DNA of 64,000 nucleotides from Thioclava electrotropha (GCF_002085925.2 NZ_CP053562.1:1282001-1346000), one strand, 5' to 3'; positions 54,819 through 62,377 are shown, counted from the stretch's first letter. Made by a program: numbers and translations. The notes: a model not told the origin generated them from the sequence alone.

Positions 54819-54854
54819 CGCAGGGGCCAATGCGTTCAACTGCCACGTTTTTTC

Positions 54855-54883
54855 TTGATTGAATCCGGAACTGCTCGTTTACT
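54855..54883 (+). promoter_or_regulatory. Candidate sigma70-type promoter before the export genes
   Basis: TTGATT and TTTACT are separated by exactly 17 bases, in the 161-base gap after the giant gene; each matches four of six consensus bases. It lies about 100 bases ahead of the adaptor gene. No strong terminator follows the giant gene, so read-through is also possible. Confidence 0.35.
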
Positions 54884-54979
54884 TTGCGTAAGGGAGCAAG
54901 TTTGGCCGTTCAATCGGCACTTTCAGGGACATAAGCGGACACGGGAAGGGCGCTGGGGAGCACCCTCGAGGGAGCAATT

Positions 54980-56821
54980 TTGCAGCAACATGCAGGGACA
55001 ACGTCTGGCGAGGCGACGGGCTCGGTATTTCTGGATTCCGAAACCCTCGGCAGACTGAAAGCAGGGACAGACCGCGCGCAGGTATCGCAGGCTTGGTTGG
55101 CCGCGATGGCCCGACAGGTGACAGGTCTGGAACAAGGGTTGGTGGTGCTGGCCGGGATCGGGCGCAGCCGGTTCGAACCCGCTGCGGTCTGGCCAGAGAA
55201 TGCGAAACCGAAACGCGAACTGATGGCAGCCATCGACGGCGCGATCCATGCCGAGCGCATGGTGATCGAGACGCTGAGCGAAGGCGGCGCGGCCATCGCG
55301 GTGCCGATCCGCATGGAGGGCCATCTGCGCGGTGCGGCGGCGATCCAGATCGGCACGCATCCCGACGCGCGCACCGACCTTGCGATCGATCAGCTGCAAT
55401 GGGGCTCGGGCTGGCTCGAGGCGTTCTTGCGCCGCAAGCAGGGCGGCTCGGGCGACAGCCTCGCCTCGGTGATCGAACTGCTCGCGACCAGCCTGCACCA
55501 CGACCGCTTCACCGAAGCGGCGACCGCGGTGGCCTCGGAACTTGCGGGCGTTCTGAATTGCGAACTGGTCGCGATCGGCCTGACCCGCGGGCGCCACGCG
55601 CGGGTGCGGGCGCTGTCGAATTCCGCGAGCTTCGGCAAGCGGTCCAACCTCGTGCGTGCCATCGAGGCGGCGATGGACGAGGCGATCGACCAGCAGGCGG
55701 TGTTGAGCTATCCGCCGCCCGAGGACGGCTCGGAACGGGTGCTGCGCGCCCATGCGGCCTTGTCGGAAACCGAGGGCGGGGCGACGCTCTGCACGGTGCC
55801 GCTGACCGAGGACAAGAAGCTGGTCGGCGCGCTGGTGCTGGAACGCCCGGCGGGCGAGCCGTTCGGGCGAGATACGATCCAGATGGCGGAATATGCGGGC
55901 GTGCTGCTCGGTCCCGTTCTGGCGATCAAGCGGCGCGAGGATCGCTGGCTGCCCGCGAAGACATGGGATGCGAGCGTCAACACGTTCAAGGCGCTGTTCG
56001 GCCCCAATCATGCGGCGCTGAAACTGGCCGCGATTGCGCTGGTGGCTCTGCTGGCCTTCGCGTGGTTCGCCAAGGGCATGTATCGCGTGACCGCCGATGC
56101 GACCGTCGAAGGCCGCATCCAGCGCGCGATCTCGGCGCCGATCGAGGGCTATCTGGCCGAGGCCGATGCGCGCGCGGGCGATATCGTGAAGGCGGGCGAG
56201 GTGATGGCCAAGCTCGACGACCGCGACCTGCGGCTCGAACGGCTGAAATGGGAAAGCCAGAAGTCCAAGCAGACCCGCGAATATTCGCAAGCCATGGCCA
56301 AGCGCGAGCGCGCCAAGGCGCTGATCCTGCAAAGCCAGATCGAACAGGCGGATGCGCAGATCGAACTGCTCGATCAGGAGATCGGGCGGATGGTGATCAA
56401 GGCGCCCTTCGACGGGGTCGTGGTCTCGGGCGATCTGACGCAGGCGCTGGGTGCGCCGATCGAGCGCGGTGACGTGCTGTTCCAGGTCGCCCCCCTCGAT
56501 GATTACCGCGTGATGCTGCGTGTGGACGAGCGCGACGTGAAGGATGTGAAAGCGGGCGAGAGCGGCGCGCTCATTCTGGCCTCGCTGCCCGACACCCCGA
56601 TCGAAGTGCAGGTCGACCGGATCACGCCGATCTCCAATGCCGAAGCGGGGGCGAACAAGTTCCTCGTCGAGGCTTCCGTGACCGACGGGCCGATCGATGC
56701 GCTGCGTCCGGGCATGGAAGGGGTCGCCAAGATCGAGGTCGAGGAACACCGCCTTGTCTGGATCTGGACCCGGCGGATCGTTCTCTGGGTGCGCATGACG
56801 CTCTGGTCCTGGTGGCCGTGA
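54980..56821 (+). CDS. GAF-domain / HlyD-type membrane-fusion adaptor
   Basis: A 613-residue fusion. Residues about 160-330 form a GAF-like sensor domain (cytoplasmic by topology), preceded by a diverged GAF-like stretch (about 60-150). A single membrane helix follows near 349-366 (LAAIALVALLAFAWFA). Then comes a periplasmic HlyD/membrane-fusion part: a lipoyl-like half (GRIQRAISAPIEGYLAEAD), a coiled coil and the second lipoyl half (IKAPFDGVVVSGDL). The C-terminus is Trp-rich and hydrophobic (WIWTRRIVLWVRMTLWSWWP), perhaps a membrane-surface contact. The start is a TTG at 54980 after GAGGGAG; no in-frame ATG lies nearby. One base separates it from the next gene. HlyD proteins normally bridge an inner-membrane pump to an outer-membrane channel; a GAF domain on one suggests signal-gated export. 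That role is inferred. Confidence 0.8.
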   Translation: MQQHAGTTSGEATGSVFLDSETLGRLKAGTDRAQVSQAWLAAMARQVTGLEQGLVVLAGIGRSRFEPAAVWPENAKPKRELMAAIDGAIHAERMVIETLSEGGAAIAVPIRMEGHLRGAAAIQIGTHPDARTDLAIDQLQWGSGWLEAFLRRKQGGSGDSLASVIELLATSLHHDRFTEAATAVASELAGVLNCELVAIGLTRGRHARVRALSNSASFGKRSNLVRAIEAAMDEAIDQQAVLSYPPPEDGSERVLRAHAALSETEGGATLCTVPLTEDKKLVGALVLERPAGEPFGRDTIQMAEYAGVLLGPVLAIKRREDRWLPAKTWDASVNTFKALFGPNHAALKLAAIALVALLAFAWFAKGMYRVTADATVEGRIQRAISAPIEGYLAEADARAGDIVKAGEVMAKLDDRDLRLERLKWESQKSKQTREYSQAMAKRERAKALILQSQIEQADAQIELLDQEIGRMVIKAPFDGVVVSGDLTQALGAPIERGDVLFQVAPLDDYRVMLRVDERDVKDVKAGESGALILASLPDTPIEVQVDRITPISNAEAGANKFLVEASVTDGPIDALRPGMEGVAKIEVEEHRLVWIWTRRIVLWVRMTLWSWWP

Positions 56822-56822
56822 C

Positions 56823-58973
56823 ATGGCCACCTCGCTCTTCTCTCCGTCTTGGTATCGGGTGAAGGATCTCAAACCGCGCCTGCGCAGGCATGTCGCGATC
56901 CACCGGCACGATTATCGCGGGCGCGTCTGGTTCGTCATTCAGGATATTGCGACGGGGCGCTTCCATCGCATCTCGCCGGCTGCGTGGCGGCTCGTCGGGC
57001 TGATGAACGGCAAGCGCACGATGGACGAGCTGTGGAACACCACCAACGAGCAGCTTGGCGAGAAGGCCCCCACGCAGGATGAGGCGATCCGGCTGATGGG
57101 GCAGTTGCACGCAGCCGACGCGCTGATCTGCGACGTGCCGCCCGACGGGCGCGAGCTGTTCCGCCGCTACCAGCGCCACCAGTCGATGCAGATCAAGCAG
57201 AAGATCTGGTCGCCGCTCGCCATCCGCATCCCGATCTGGGACCCGGACGCTTTCCTGACCCGCAACATGCCCTTCGTGCGGCCCTTCTTCACCCGCACCT
57301 TCGCGGTGATCTGGGTGCTCGTCGTGCTCGCGGGCTTCATCTTCGCCGCGATCAATTTCGGCGCGATCACCGACAATATCGCGGACCGGGTGCTGACGCC
57401 GAAGAACCTCTTCGTGCTCTGGCTGGTCTATCCGGTGGTGAAGGCGTTTCACGAATTGGGCCACGGATATGCCGTGAAGAAGAACGGCGGCGAGGTCCAT
57501 GAAATCGGGATCATGCTGCTGGTTCTGGTGCCGGTGCCTTATGTCGACGCCTCGGCAGCCTCAGCCCTGCGCGACAAGTATCAGCGGATGCTGGTCGGCG
57601 GCATCGGGATCATGGTGGAGCTGTTCCTCGCGTCGATCGCACTCTTCGTCTGGCTCAATGCCGAGGCGGGCGCGGCCCATGCGGTCGCCTATAACGTGAT
57701 GCTGATAGGCGGCGTCTCGACGCTTTTGTTCAACGGCAACCCGCTCTTGCGCTTCGACGGTTATTACGTCTTCGCCGATTGGCTGGAGATCCCCAATCTC
57801 GGCCAGCGCGCCAATCGCTACTACGCCTATCTCGCGCAGAAATATCTCTTTGGGATGAAGGAGGCGGAGCCCGTCACCTCGCTGCCCGCCGAGAAGCGCT
57901 GGTTCCTGTTCTACGGGATCGCCGCCTTCATCTATCGCCTCTTCATCATGTTCGCGATCATCACCTATATCGCCGGCCGCTTCTTCTTCATCGGCGTGCT
58001 GCTGGCGGCCTGGGCGATCACGACACAGATCCTCGTGCCCATAGGCAAATCCATGTCCTTTCTGTCTTCCAGCCCGAAACTCCGCTCCAACAGGCCGCGT
58101 GCGGTCCTTGTGACAAGCGCGATCCTTGCCGCGCTCTTCGTGATCCTGTTCGTCCTGCCCGCGCCGTATCGATCCGTCGTCAGCGGCGTGACATGGCCCT
58201 CCGAGCAGGCGCAGGTGCGCGTCGGCACCAGCGGTTTCGTGACCGAGGTGCCGGTTGCGACCTATGACGCGGTGCAGCCGGGCGAGGTGATGATCAAGCT
58301 CGACGATCCGCTGCTCAGCGCGCGGCTCGATGTGCTGGACTCGCAACTGGCGGGGCTGGAGCTGCAACGTCAGGCGGCGGTGCGCACCGACCGGGTCGAG
58401 GCCGAGATGATCGCGGCGGAGATTTCCGCGACCCGCGAGGACCGCAACCGGCTCGCCCAACAGCTCGACGAGCTGTCGATCCGCGCGCCGCGCGCGGGTC
58501 TGGCCGTTGTGCCCAATGGCGAGGATCTGCAGGGAAGGTTCGCCAAACGCGGACAGGTGATCTCCTACGTTCTGACCGAGGAAGACACGGCGGCGCTGCG
58601 CGTCGTGGTCGGTCAGGACGATGTCGATCTGGTGCGCAACGCGACGGGCCGCGTCGATGTGATGCCGGTCGAATATGGCGGGCAGAGCTATCCCGCGACC
58701 ATCGTGCGCGAAGTGCCCGGCGGCATCCGCGACCTGCCGACGCCCGCGCTGGGGCTGCAGGGCGGCGGCACGGTTCCGGTCGATCCGGGCGACACCAAGG
58801 GCCTGCGCACGCTGCAACGGGTCTTCGAGTTCGAACTGGAAATGGCCCCCGATGCGGCGCTGCCGCTCTTGGGGCGGCGCGTCGAGGTGCGCTTCTCGCA
58901 TGGCACCTTGCCGATCGGATTTCAGGCCTATCGCGCGCTGCGCCAGCTGTTCCTGAGGATCTACGATGTCTGA
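56823..58973 (+). CDS. PqqD-like / site-2 protease-like / HlyD-like fusion membrane protein
   Basis: A 716-residue polytopic protein with three parts. The N-terminus (about 30-115) resembles PqqD, a winged-helix peptide-binding element: IATGRFHRISPAAWRLVGLM and an acidic helix pair. The middle is an M50-type intramembrane metalloprotease core, with HELGH at residues 210-214 and the partner NPLLRFDG motif at 306-313, supplying the third ligand D312; the zinc site is therefore complete. After further membrane helices, the C-terminus (from about 440) is an HlyD/lipoyl-like adaptor (GTSGFVTEVPVATYDAVQPG and a coiled coil). It lies 1 base after the adaptor gene and overlaps the SecA-like gene by 8 bases. 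PqqD domains bind leader peptides in RiPP pathways, so it may recognise and cut the giant protein's leader; this is inference. Confidence 0.8.
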   Translation: MATSLFSPSWYRVKDLKPRLRRHVAIHRHDYRGRVWFVIQDIATGRFHRISPAAWRLVGLMNGKRTMDELWNTTNEQLGEKAPTQDEAIRLMGQLHAADALICDVPPDGRELFRRYQRHQSMQIKQKIWSPLAIRIPIWDPDAFLTRNMPFVRPFFTRTFAVIWVLVVLAGFIFAAINFGAITDNIADRVLTPKNLFVLWLVYPVVKAFHELGHGYAVKKNGGEVHEIGIMLLVLVPVPYVDASAASALRDKYQRMLVGGIGIMVELFLASIALFVWLNAEAGAAHAVAYNVMLIGGVSTLLFNGNPLLRFDGYYVFADWLEIPNLGQRANRYYAYLAQKYLFGMKEAEPVTSLPAEKRWFLFYGIAAFIYRLFIMFAIITYIAGRFFFIGVLLAAWAITTQILVPIGKSMSFLSSSPKLRSNRPRAVLVTSAILAALFVILFVLPAPYRSVVSGVTWPSEQAQVRVGTSGFVTEVPVATYDAVQPGEVMIKLDDPLLSARLDVLDSQLAGLELQRQAAVRTDRVEAEMIAAEISATREDRNRLAQQLDELSIRAPRAGLAVVPNGEDLQGRFAKRGQVISYVLTEEDTAALRVVVGQDDVDLVRNATGRVDVMPVEYGGQSYPATIVREVPGGIRDLPTPALGLQGGGTVPVDPGDTKGLRTLQRVFEFELEMAPDAALPLLGRRVEVRFSHGTLPIGFQAYRALRQLFLRIYDV

Positions 58974-60960
58974 GATGCTCGTCCAACGCCCCGGTCTGCT
59001 GACCGCCTTCTACCCCGAGCGCGAGGATGAACGCCTCGGCACGCTCGACCGGGTGATGGCGAGCGCGGTGGGGCGGGTGTCGCAATTCTTCTCGATCAAA
59101 TCGGCGGCAGGCGCGGGCTTTTTGCGCCGTGTCGCGAAGGAGGAGAAGGCGCTGGCGAAGCTGGAGGCGCATGCCTTCAACGATGCTCGTGTCGAGGTGG
59201 CGCAGAAGCTGCGGGTGAAGGGGCTGCGCGCCGATCTGGTGGCCCGTGCCTTCGCGCTGGTGCGCATCCAGTCCGAACGCTCGCTGCAGATGCGCCCCTT
59301 CGATGTGCAGCTTCTAGGCGGGCGCGCAATGCTGCGCGGGCGGATCGCCGAGATGGACACCGGCGAGGGCAAGACGCTGACCGCGACGCTGCCTGCCGCG
59401 ATCATGGCGCTCTCGGGCGTGCCGGTGCATATCGTGACGGTGAACGATTTCCTTGCCGCGCGCGACGCGGAATGGATGGGGCCGCTCTATCGGGCGTTGG
59501 GTCTCAGTGTCGGCGTGATCATCGAAGGGCTGAACCCCGAGGAACGGCAGGCGGCCTATGCCTGCGACATCTGCTATTGCACGAACAAGCAGTTGGCCTT
59601 CGATTACCTCAAGGACCGGCTGGTGCTGGAAGGCGAGACCCGCGCGCTGCATATGGCGCTTGAGGGGCTGTCGAAGACCGATCCGAAACGCCAGCGGCTG
59701 CTGATGCGCGGACTGTGCTACGCAATCGTGGACGAGGCGGATAGCGTGCTGGTCGACGAGGCGCGCACGCCGCTGATCATCACCCGGGCGGGCGATCATT
59801 CGGGGCTGGAGCAGACCTATCAGCGCGCCGTCGAGATCGGGCGCAAGCTGACCCGGCCGCGCGATTTCACCGTGCGCGAGAAGGAATGGAAGGTCGAACT
59901 GACCGATCTGGGCAAGGCGCGGCTGCGCCAGCTCAGCGCGCATTTCGGCGGCGTCTGGGCCACCGAGATTCATCGCGAGGAACTGGCGCGGCAGGCGCTC
60001 TCGGCGCTGCACCTTTACCATCGCGACAAGCATTACATCGTCGATGAGGCGGGCGTGCAGATCGTCGACGAATACACAGGCCGCGTGATGTCCGACCGCT
60101 CGTGGGAGCGCGGGCTGCATCAGATGATCGAGGTGAAGGAAGGTTGCGAGATCACCGGGCGGCAAGAGACGCTGATCCGCATCTCCTATCAGCGCTTCTT
60201 CCGCCGCTACCTGACGCTGGCGGGCATGACCGGGACGGCGGCCGAGGTCTCGGGCGAGCTGCGCGCGGTCTACCGTTTGCGCACGAAGCGCATCCCGACG
60301 AACCGCCGCTCGCGCCGCAAGAACCTCGGCGAGCGCCATTACGCGACTGCCCATCAGAAATGGCGCGCCGTTCTGGCCGAGGCCAAGCGCGTCCATATGA
60401 CGGGCCGCCCGATCCTGATCGGCACGCAATCCATCGCCGCCTCGGAAGAGATCAGCGCGCTCCTGACAGAAGAGGGGCTGACGCATCGCGTTCTCAACGC
60501 CCGCGAGACCGAGCACGAGGCCCATATCATCGCCGAAGCGGGCGGGCATGGGCGGATCACGGTCGCGACCAACATGGCCGGGCGCGGCACCGATATCCGC
60601 ATCGATCAGCAGATGCGCGACCTAGGGGGGCTGCATGTCATCGCGACCGGTCGCCACGACGCGCGCCGCATCGACCGCCAGCTGTTCGGGCGCTGCGGAC
60701 GGCAGGGCGATCCGGGGAGCTTCGTTACCTTCGTGTCGCTCGACGACGACCTGCTGCGGGTCTTCTACGGAACCCGGCTTTCCGGTCTGATCCGCATGTT
60801 TTCAAGCGGGAAGGGGCGCGTGCCGTGGTTGATCGGCGCGCCCGTGACCCGGCTTGCGCAACGCGCGACCGAAGCGCGCCATTCCGGCGTGCGCAAGGCG
60901 CTTCTGCGCGCCGACGACAATCTCGAAGACCTGCTCGCCTTCAGCGGCAGGGGCAACTGA
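58966..60960 (+). CDS. SecA-like preprotein translocase ATPase, shortened
   Basis: A 664-residue SecA paralogue (housekeeping SecA is about 900). Motor motifs are intact: Walker A GEGKT (133-137) within MDTGEGKTLTATLP, DEAD box VDEADSVLVDEARTPLI (D256-D259; SecA usually has DEVD), the preprotein-crosslinking region with TGRVMSDRSWERGLHQMIE, GMTGTA, TNMAGRGTDI, and GLHVIATGRHDARRIDRQLFGRCGRQGDPGS (shown here in part: RRIDRQLFGRCGRQGDPGS). The C-terminal helical scaffold/wing is cut short and the zinc-binding tail is missing, so SecB binding is not expected. The context, inside an adaptor operon beside a giant exported protein, suggests a dedicated motor for that cargo rather than general secretion. 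It overlaps the previous gene by 8 bases. Confidence 0.88.
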   Translation: MSEMLVQRPGLLTAFYPEREDERLGTLDRVMASAVGRVSQFFSIKSAAGAGFLRRVAKEEKALAKLEAHAFNDARVEVAQKLRVKGLRADLVARAFALVRIQSERSLQMRPFDVQLLGGRAMLRGRIAEMDTGEGKTLTATLPAAIMALSGVPVHIVTVNDFLAARDAEWMGPLYRALGLSVGVIIEGLNPEERQAAYACDICYCTNKQLAFDYLKDRLVLEGETRALHMALEGLSKTDPKRQRLLMRGLCYAIVDEADSVLVDEARTPLIITRAGDHSGLEQTYQRAVEIGRKLTRPRDFTVREKEWKVELTDLGKARLRQLSAHFGGVWATEIHREELARQALSALHLYHRDKHYIVDEAGVQIVDEYTGRVMSDRSWERGLHQMIEVKEGCEITGRQETLIRISYQRFFRRYLTLAGMTGTAAEVSGELRAVYRLRTKRIPTNRRSRRKNLGERHYATAHQKWRAVLAEAKRVHMTGRPILIGTQSIAASEEISALLTEEGLTHRVLNARETEHEAHIIAEAGGHGRITVATNMAGRGTDIRIDQQMRDLGGLHVIATGRHDARRIDRQLFGRCGRQGDPGSFVTFVSLDDDLLRVFYGTRLSGLIRMFSSGKGRVPWLIGAPVTRLAQRATEARHSGVRKALLRADDNLEDLLAFSGRGN

Positions 60961-60972
60961 AAGGGACCACCC

Positions 60973-61779
60973 ATGCGGCTTACTTCCATCACCCTCCTTC
61001 TCGCCCTCGGTCCCGGCGCGGCGCTCGCGCAGGATCAGGAGCGCTTCGATTGCCTGATCGATCCGGGGCAGGTGCTCGAGATCGGCTCGGCCGTGGATGG
61101 GGTGATCGATCAGGTCTTCGTCTCGCGCGGGGATACGGTGAAGAAGGGCGACCCGATCGCGAAGCTGGAATCCAAGGCCGAAGAGGCGCAGCTGACCTAT
61201 GCCAAGGAGCGTGCACAGGACGAGGGGCCGATCGACATCGCGCGTTCCAAAGTGGCGCTGCTGCAAAAGGCCGCCGACCGCGCGACCGAGATGGGTAAGC
61301 GCAACGTGATGGCCGATGCGCAGGTGCAGGAGGCCCAGACCAATGCCGAAGTGGCCCAGTTGGAGCTGCGCTCGGCCCAAATGGACCAACATTTGGCGAA
61401 GCTCGATCTGCAAAGGGTGGAGGCGCAGCTGGCGCGGCGTGAGATCCGCTCGCCGATCGACGGGCTGGTGATCACGCGGATGATGGGGCCGGGCGAATAT
61501 GTCTACTCGCAAGCGCCGATCGCGCAGCTCGCGCAGATCGACCCGCTGCATGTCGAGGTCTTCCTGCCGACGTCGATGTATGACCGCGTCAAGAAGGATC
61601 AGGTGTTGAAGGTCTATCCCGCAGCACCCGTGGGCGGCGAATACGACGCGACGGTGAGCGTCGTCGACAAGGTCTTCGATGCGGCGTCGGACACGTTCGG
61701 GGTGCGCCTCGCATTGCCCAATCCCGAAGGCAAGCTGCCCGCCGGGATCGACTGCACCGTGGGTTTCCCCGCCGAATGA
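60973..61779 (+). CDS. Small periplasmic HlyD/RND-type adaptor
   Basis: A 268-residue protein with a classical signal peptide (MRLTSITLLLALGPGAALAQ, cleavage near AQ-DQ). A lipoyl-like half (IGSAVDGVIDQVFVSRGDTV) follows, then a helical hairpin rich in Ala, Gln and Glu, the second lipoyl half (IRSPIDGLVITRMMGPGEYV) and a beta-barrel domain. It starts 12 bases after the SecA-like gene with GAAAGGGA as ribosome site, so it is the last gene of the same operon. Unlike the two other lipoyl-bearing proteins here it is fully periplasmic or lumenal. It probably extends the periplasmic conduit of the same system; the outer-membrane partner is not in the window. Confidence 0.85.
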   Translation: MRLTSITLLLALGPGAALAQDQERFDCLIDPGQVLEIGSAVDGVIDQVFVSRGDTVKKGDPIAKLESKAEEAQLTYAKERAQDEGPIDIARSKVALLQKAADRATEMGKRNVMADAQVQEAQTNAEVAQLELRSAQMDQHLAKLDLQRVEAQLARREIRSPIDGLVITRMMGPGEYVYSQAPIAQLAQIDPLHVEVFLPTSMYDRVKKDQVLKVYPAAPVGGEYDATVSVVDKVFDAASDTFGVRLALPNPEGKLPAGIDCTVGFPAE

Positions 61780-61781
61780 GC

Positions 61782-61813
61782 GTGACGTGGCCCGGTCAGG
61801 ACGGGGCCATCAC
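61782..61813. terminator. Hairpin between convergent genes
   Basis: TGGCCC (61788-61793) pairs with GGGCCA (61804-61809) around a 10-base loop. An outer GTGA/TCAC pair extends the stem past a 2-base bulge. It lies between the two convergent stop codons but has no T-run on either strand, so it may be a weak bidirectional terminator or an mRNA 3'-end stabiliser. Confidence 0.4.
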
Positions 61814-61833
61814 TTAAGGCGTAGGGGCGGCGT

Positions 61834-62124
61834 TCAGCGCTGGAAGCAGCTTGCTTTCTTGCCGAAACCGGCGGGCGAGCAAATCCATTTGCCCTTGCCG
61901 ATGAACCGGGTCTGCACGACGCGCGGCGTGGTGCGGTCTTTGCTGGTGCGACCGGCGAGCCAGTCAAATTTTGCGCCGCCCTGACCGGCGGTGCTTTTGG
62001 CGGAAACACGGATTGGTTTGAGGTCCAGCATGCCGGCTTGTTGCGCATGGGCGCTGCTCAGCGGGGCTGCAAAGATCAGGCCGGCCACGACAAGGCGGGC
62101 CGCTTTCACGGATAAAAACGTCAT
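61834..62124 (-). CDS. Small secreted protein, unknown function
   Basis: A 96-residue protein with a clear signal peptide (MTFLSVKAARLVVAGLIFAA, cleavage near AHA-QQ) and a mature part ending FIGKGKWICSPAGFGKKASC. The Cys-terminal ending with CSPAGFGKxSxC is familiar from small hypothetical proteins of Rhodobacterales; two cysteines could form a disulphide in the periplasm. I know of no assigned function. It stands alone on the minus strand, convergent with the export operon, with a 253-base gap upstream. Confidence 0.75.
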   Translation of the reverse strand: MTFLSVKAARLVVAGLIFAAPLSSAHAQQAGMLDLKPIRVSAKSTAGQGGAKFDWLAGRTSKDRTTPRVVQTRFIGKGKWICSPAGFGKKASCFQR

Positions 62125-62377
62125 CGGAACTGTAATCCTGTCTGCTCACGTTGCGGTCTGACCCCTCCCGTCTGCGCGGAAGAGGGCCGATTGCGTCCTC
62201 GTGCCAGCAGGATTGGTCGATCTCAGCCTACGGGTCAAGTTGGTAGGTGACGTGGCGGGAAGCAGGCGGATTTGTGGCGAAATGCAAAGAGGCTGCGCGA
62301 GAGAAATTCCCGCGCAGCTTCAATGTCTTGTCTAGCAGTGGTGTTGTAGGCGAAAAATCGCCACTACCTATGGTGGC
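62125..62377. other. Intergenic region without a supported gene
   Basis: The gap of 253 bases between the small secreted protein gene and the GH26-like gene, both on the minus strand. A 64-codon open frame on the plus strand (62247-62441) runs into the GH26-like gene and has no family features. The only structure seen is a hairpin at 62346-62367 downstream of the GH26-like gene. No convincing promoter could be placed. Confidence 0.5.
62346..62367 (-). terminator. Weak hairpin after the GH26-like gene
   Basis: GGCGA and TCGCC enclose a four-base AAAA loop (TTTT on the minus strand). Outer GTAG/CTAC arms pair past a 2-base bulge. It lies 11 bases beyond the stop codon of the minus-strand gene but is not followed by a T-run, so factor-independent termination is doubtful. 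Confidence 0.3.

Noticed and set aside
46467..54542. Minus-strand open frame of 2691 codons opposite the giant gene
   Set aside because: Same codon-bias shadow; it ends exactly at a sense CTA codon and has no recognisable domain or ribosome site.
54855..55058. Plus-strand 67-codon open frame over the start of the adaptor gene
   Set aside because: It overlaps the promoter candidate and the adaptor N-terminus in another frame and has no recognisable feature.
15465..61779. Classical type I secretion operon (HlyB-HlyD-TolC)
   Set aside because: RTX-like cargo and HlyD-type adaptors are present but no ABC exporter or TolC homologue is encoded; the only ATPase is SecA-like.
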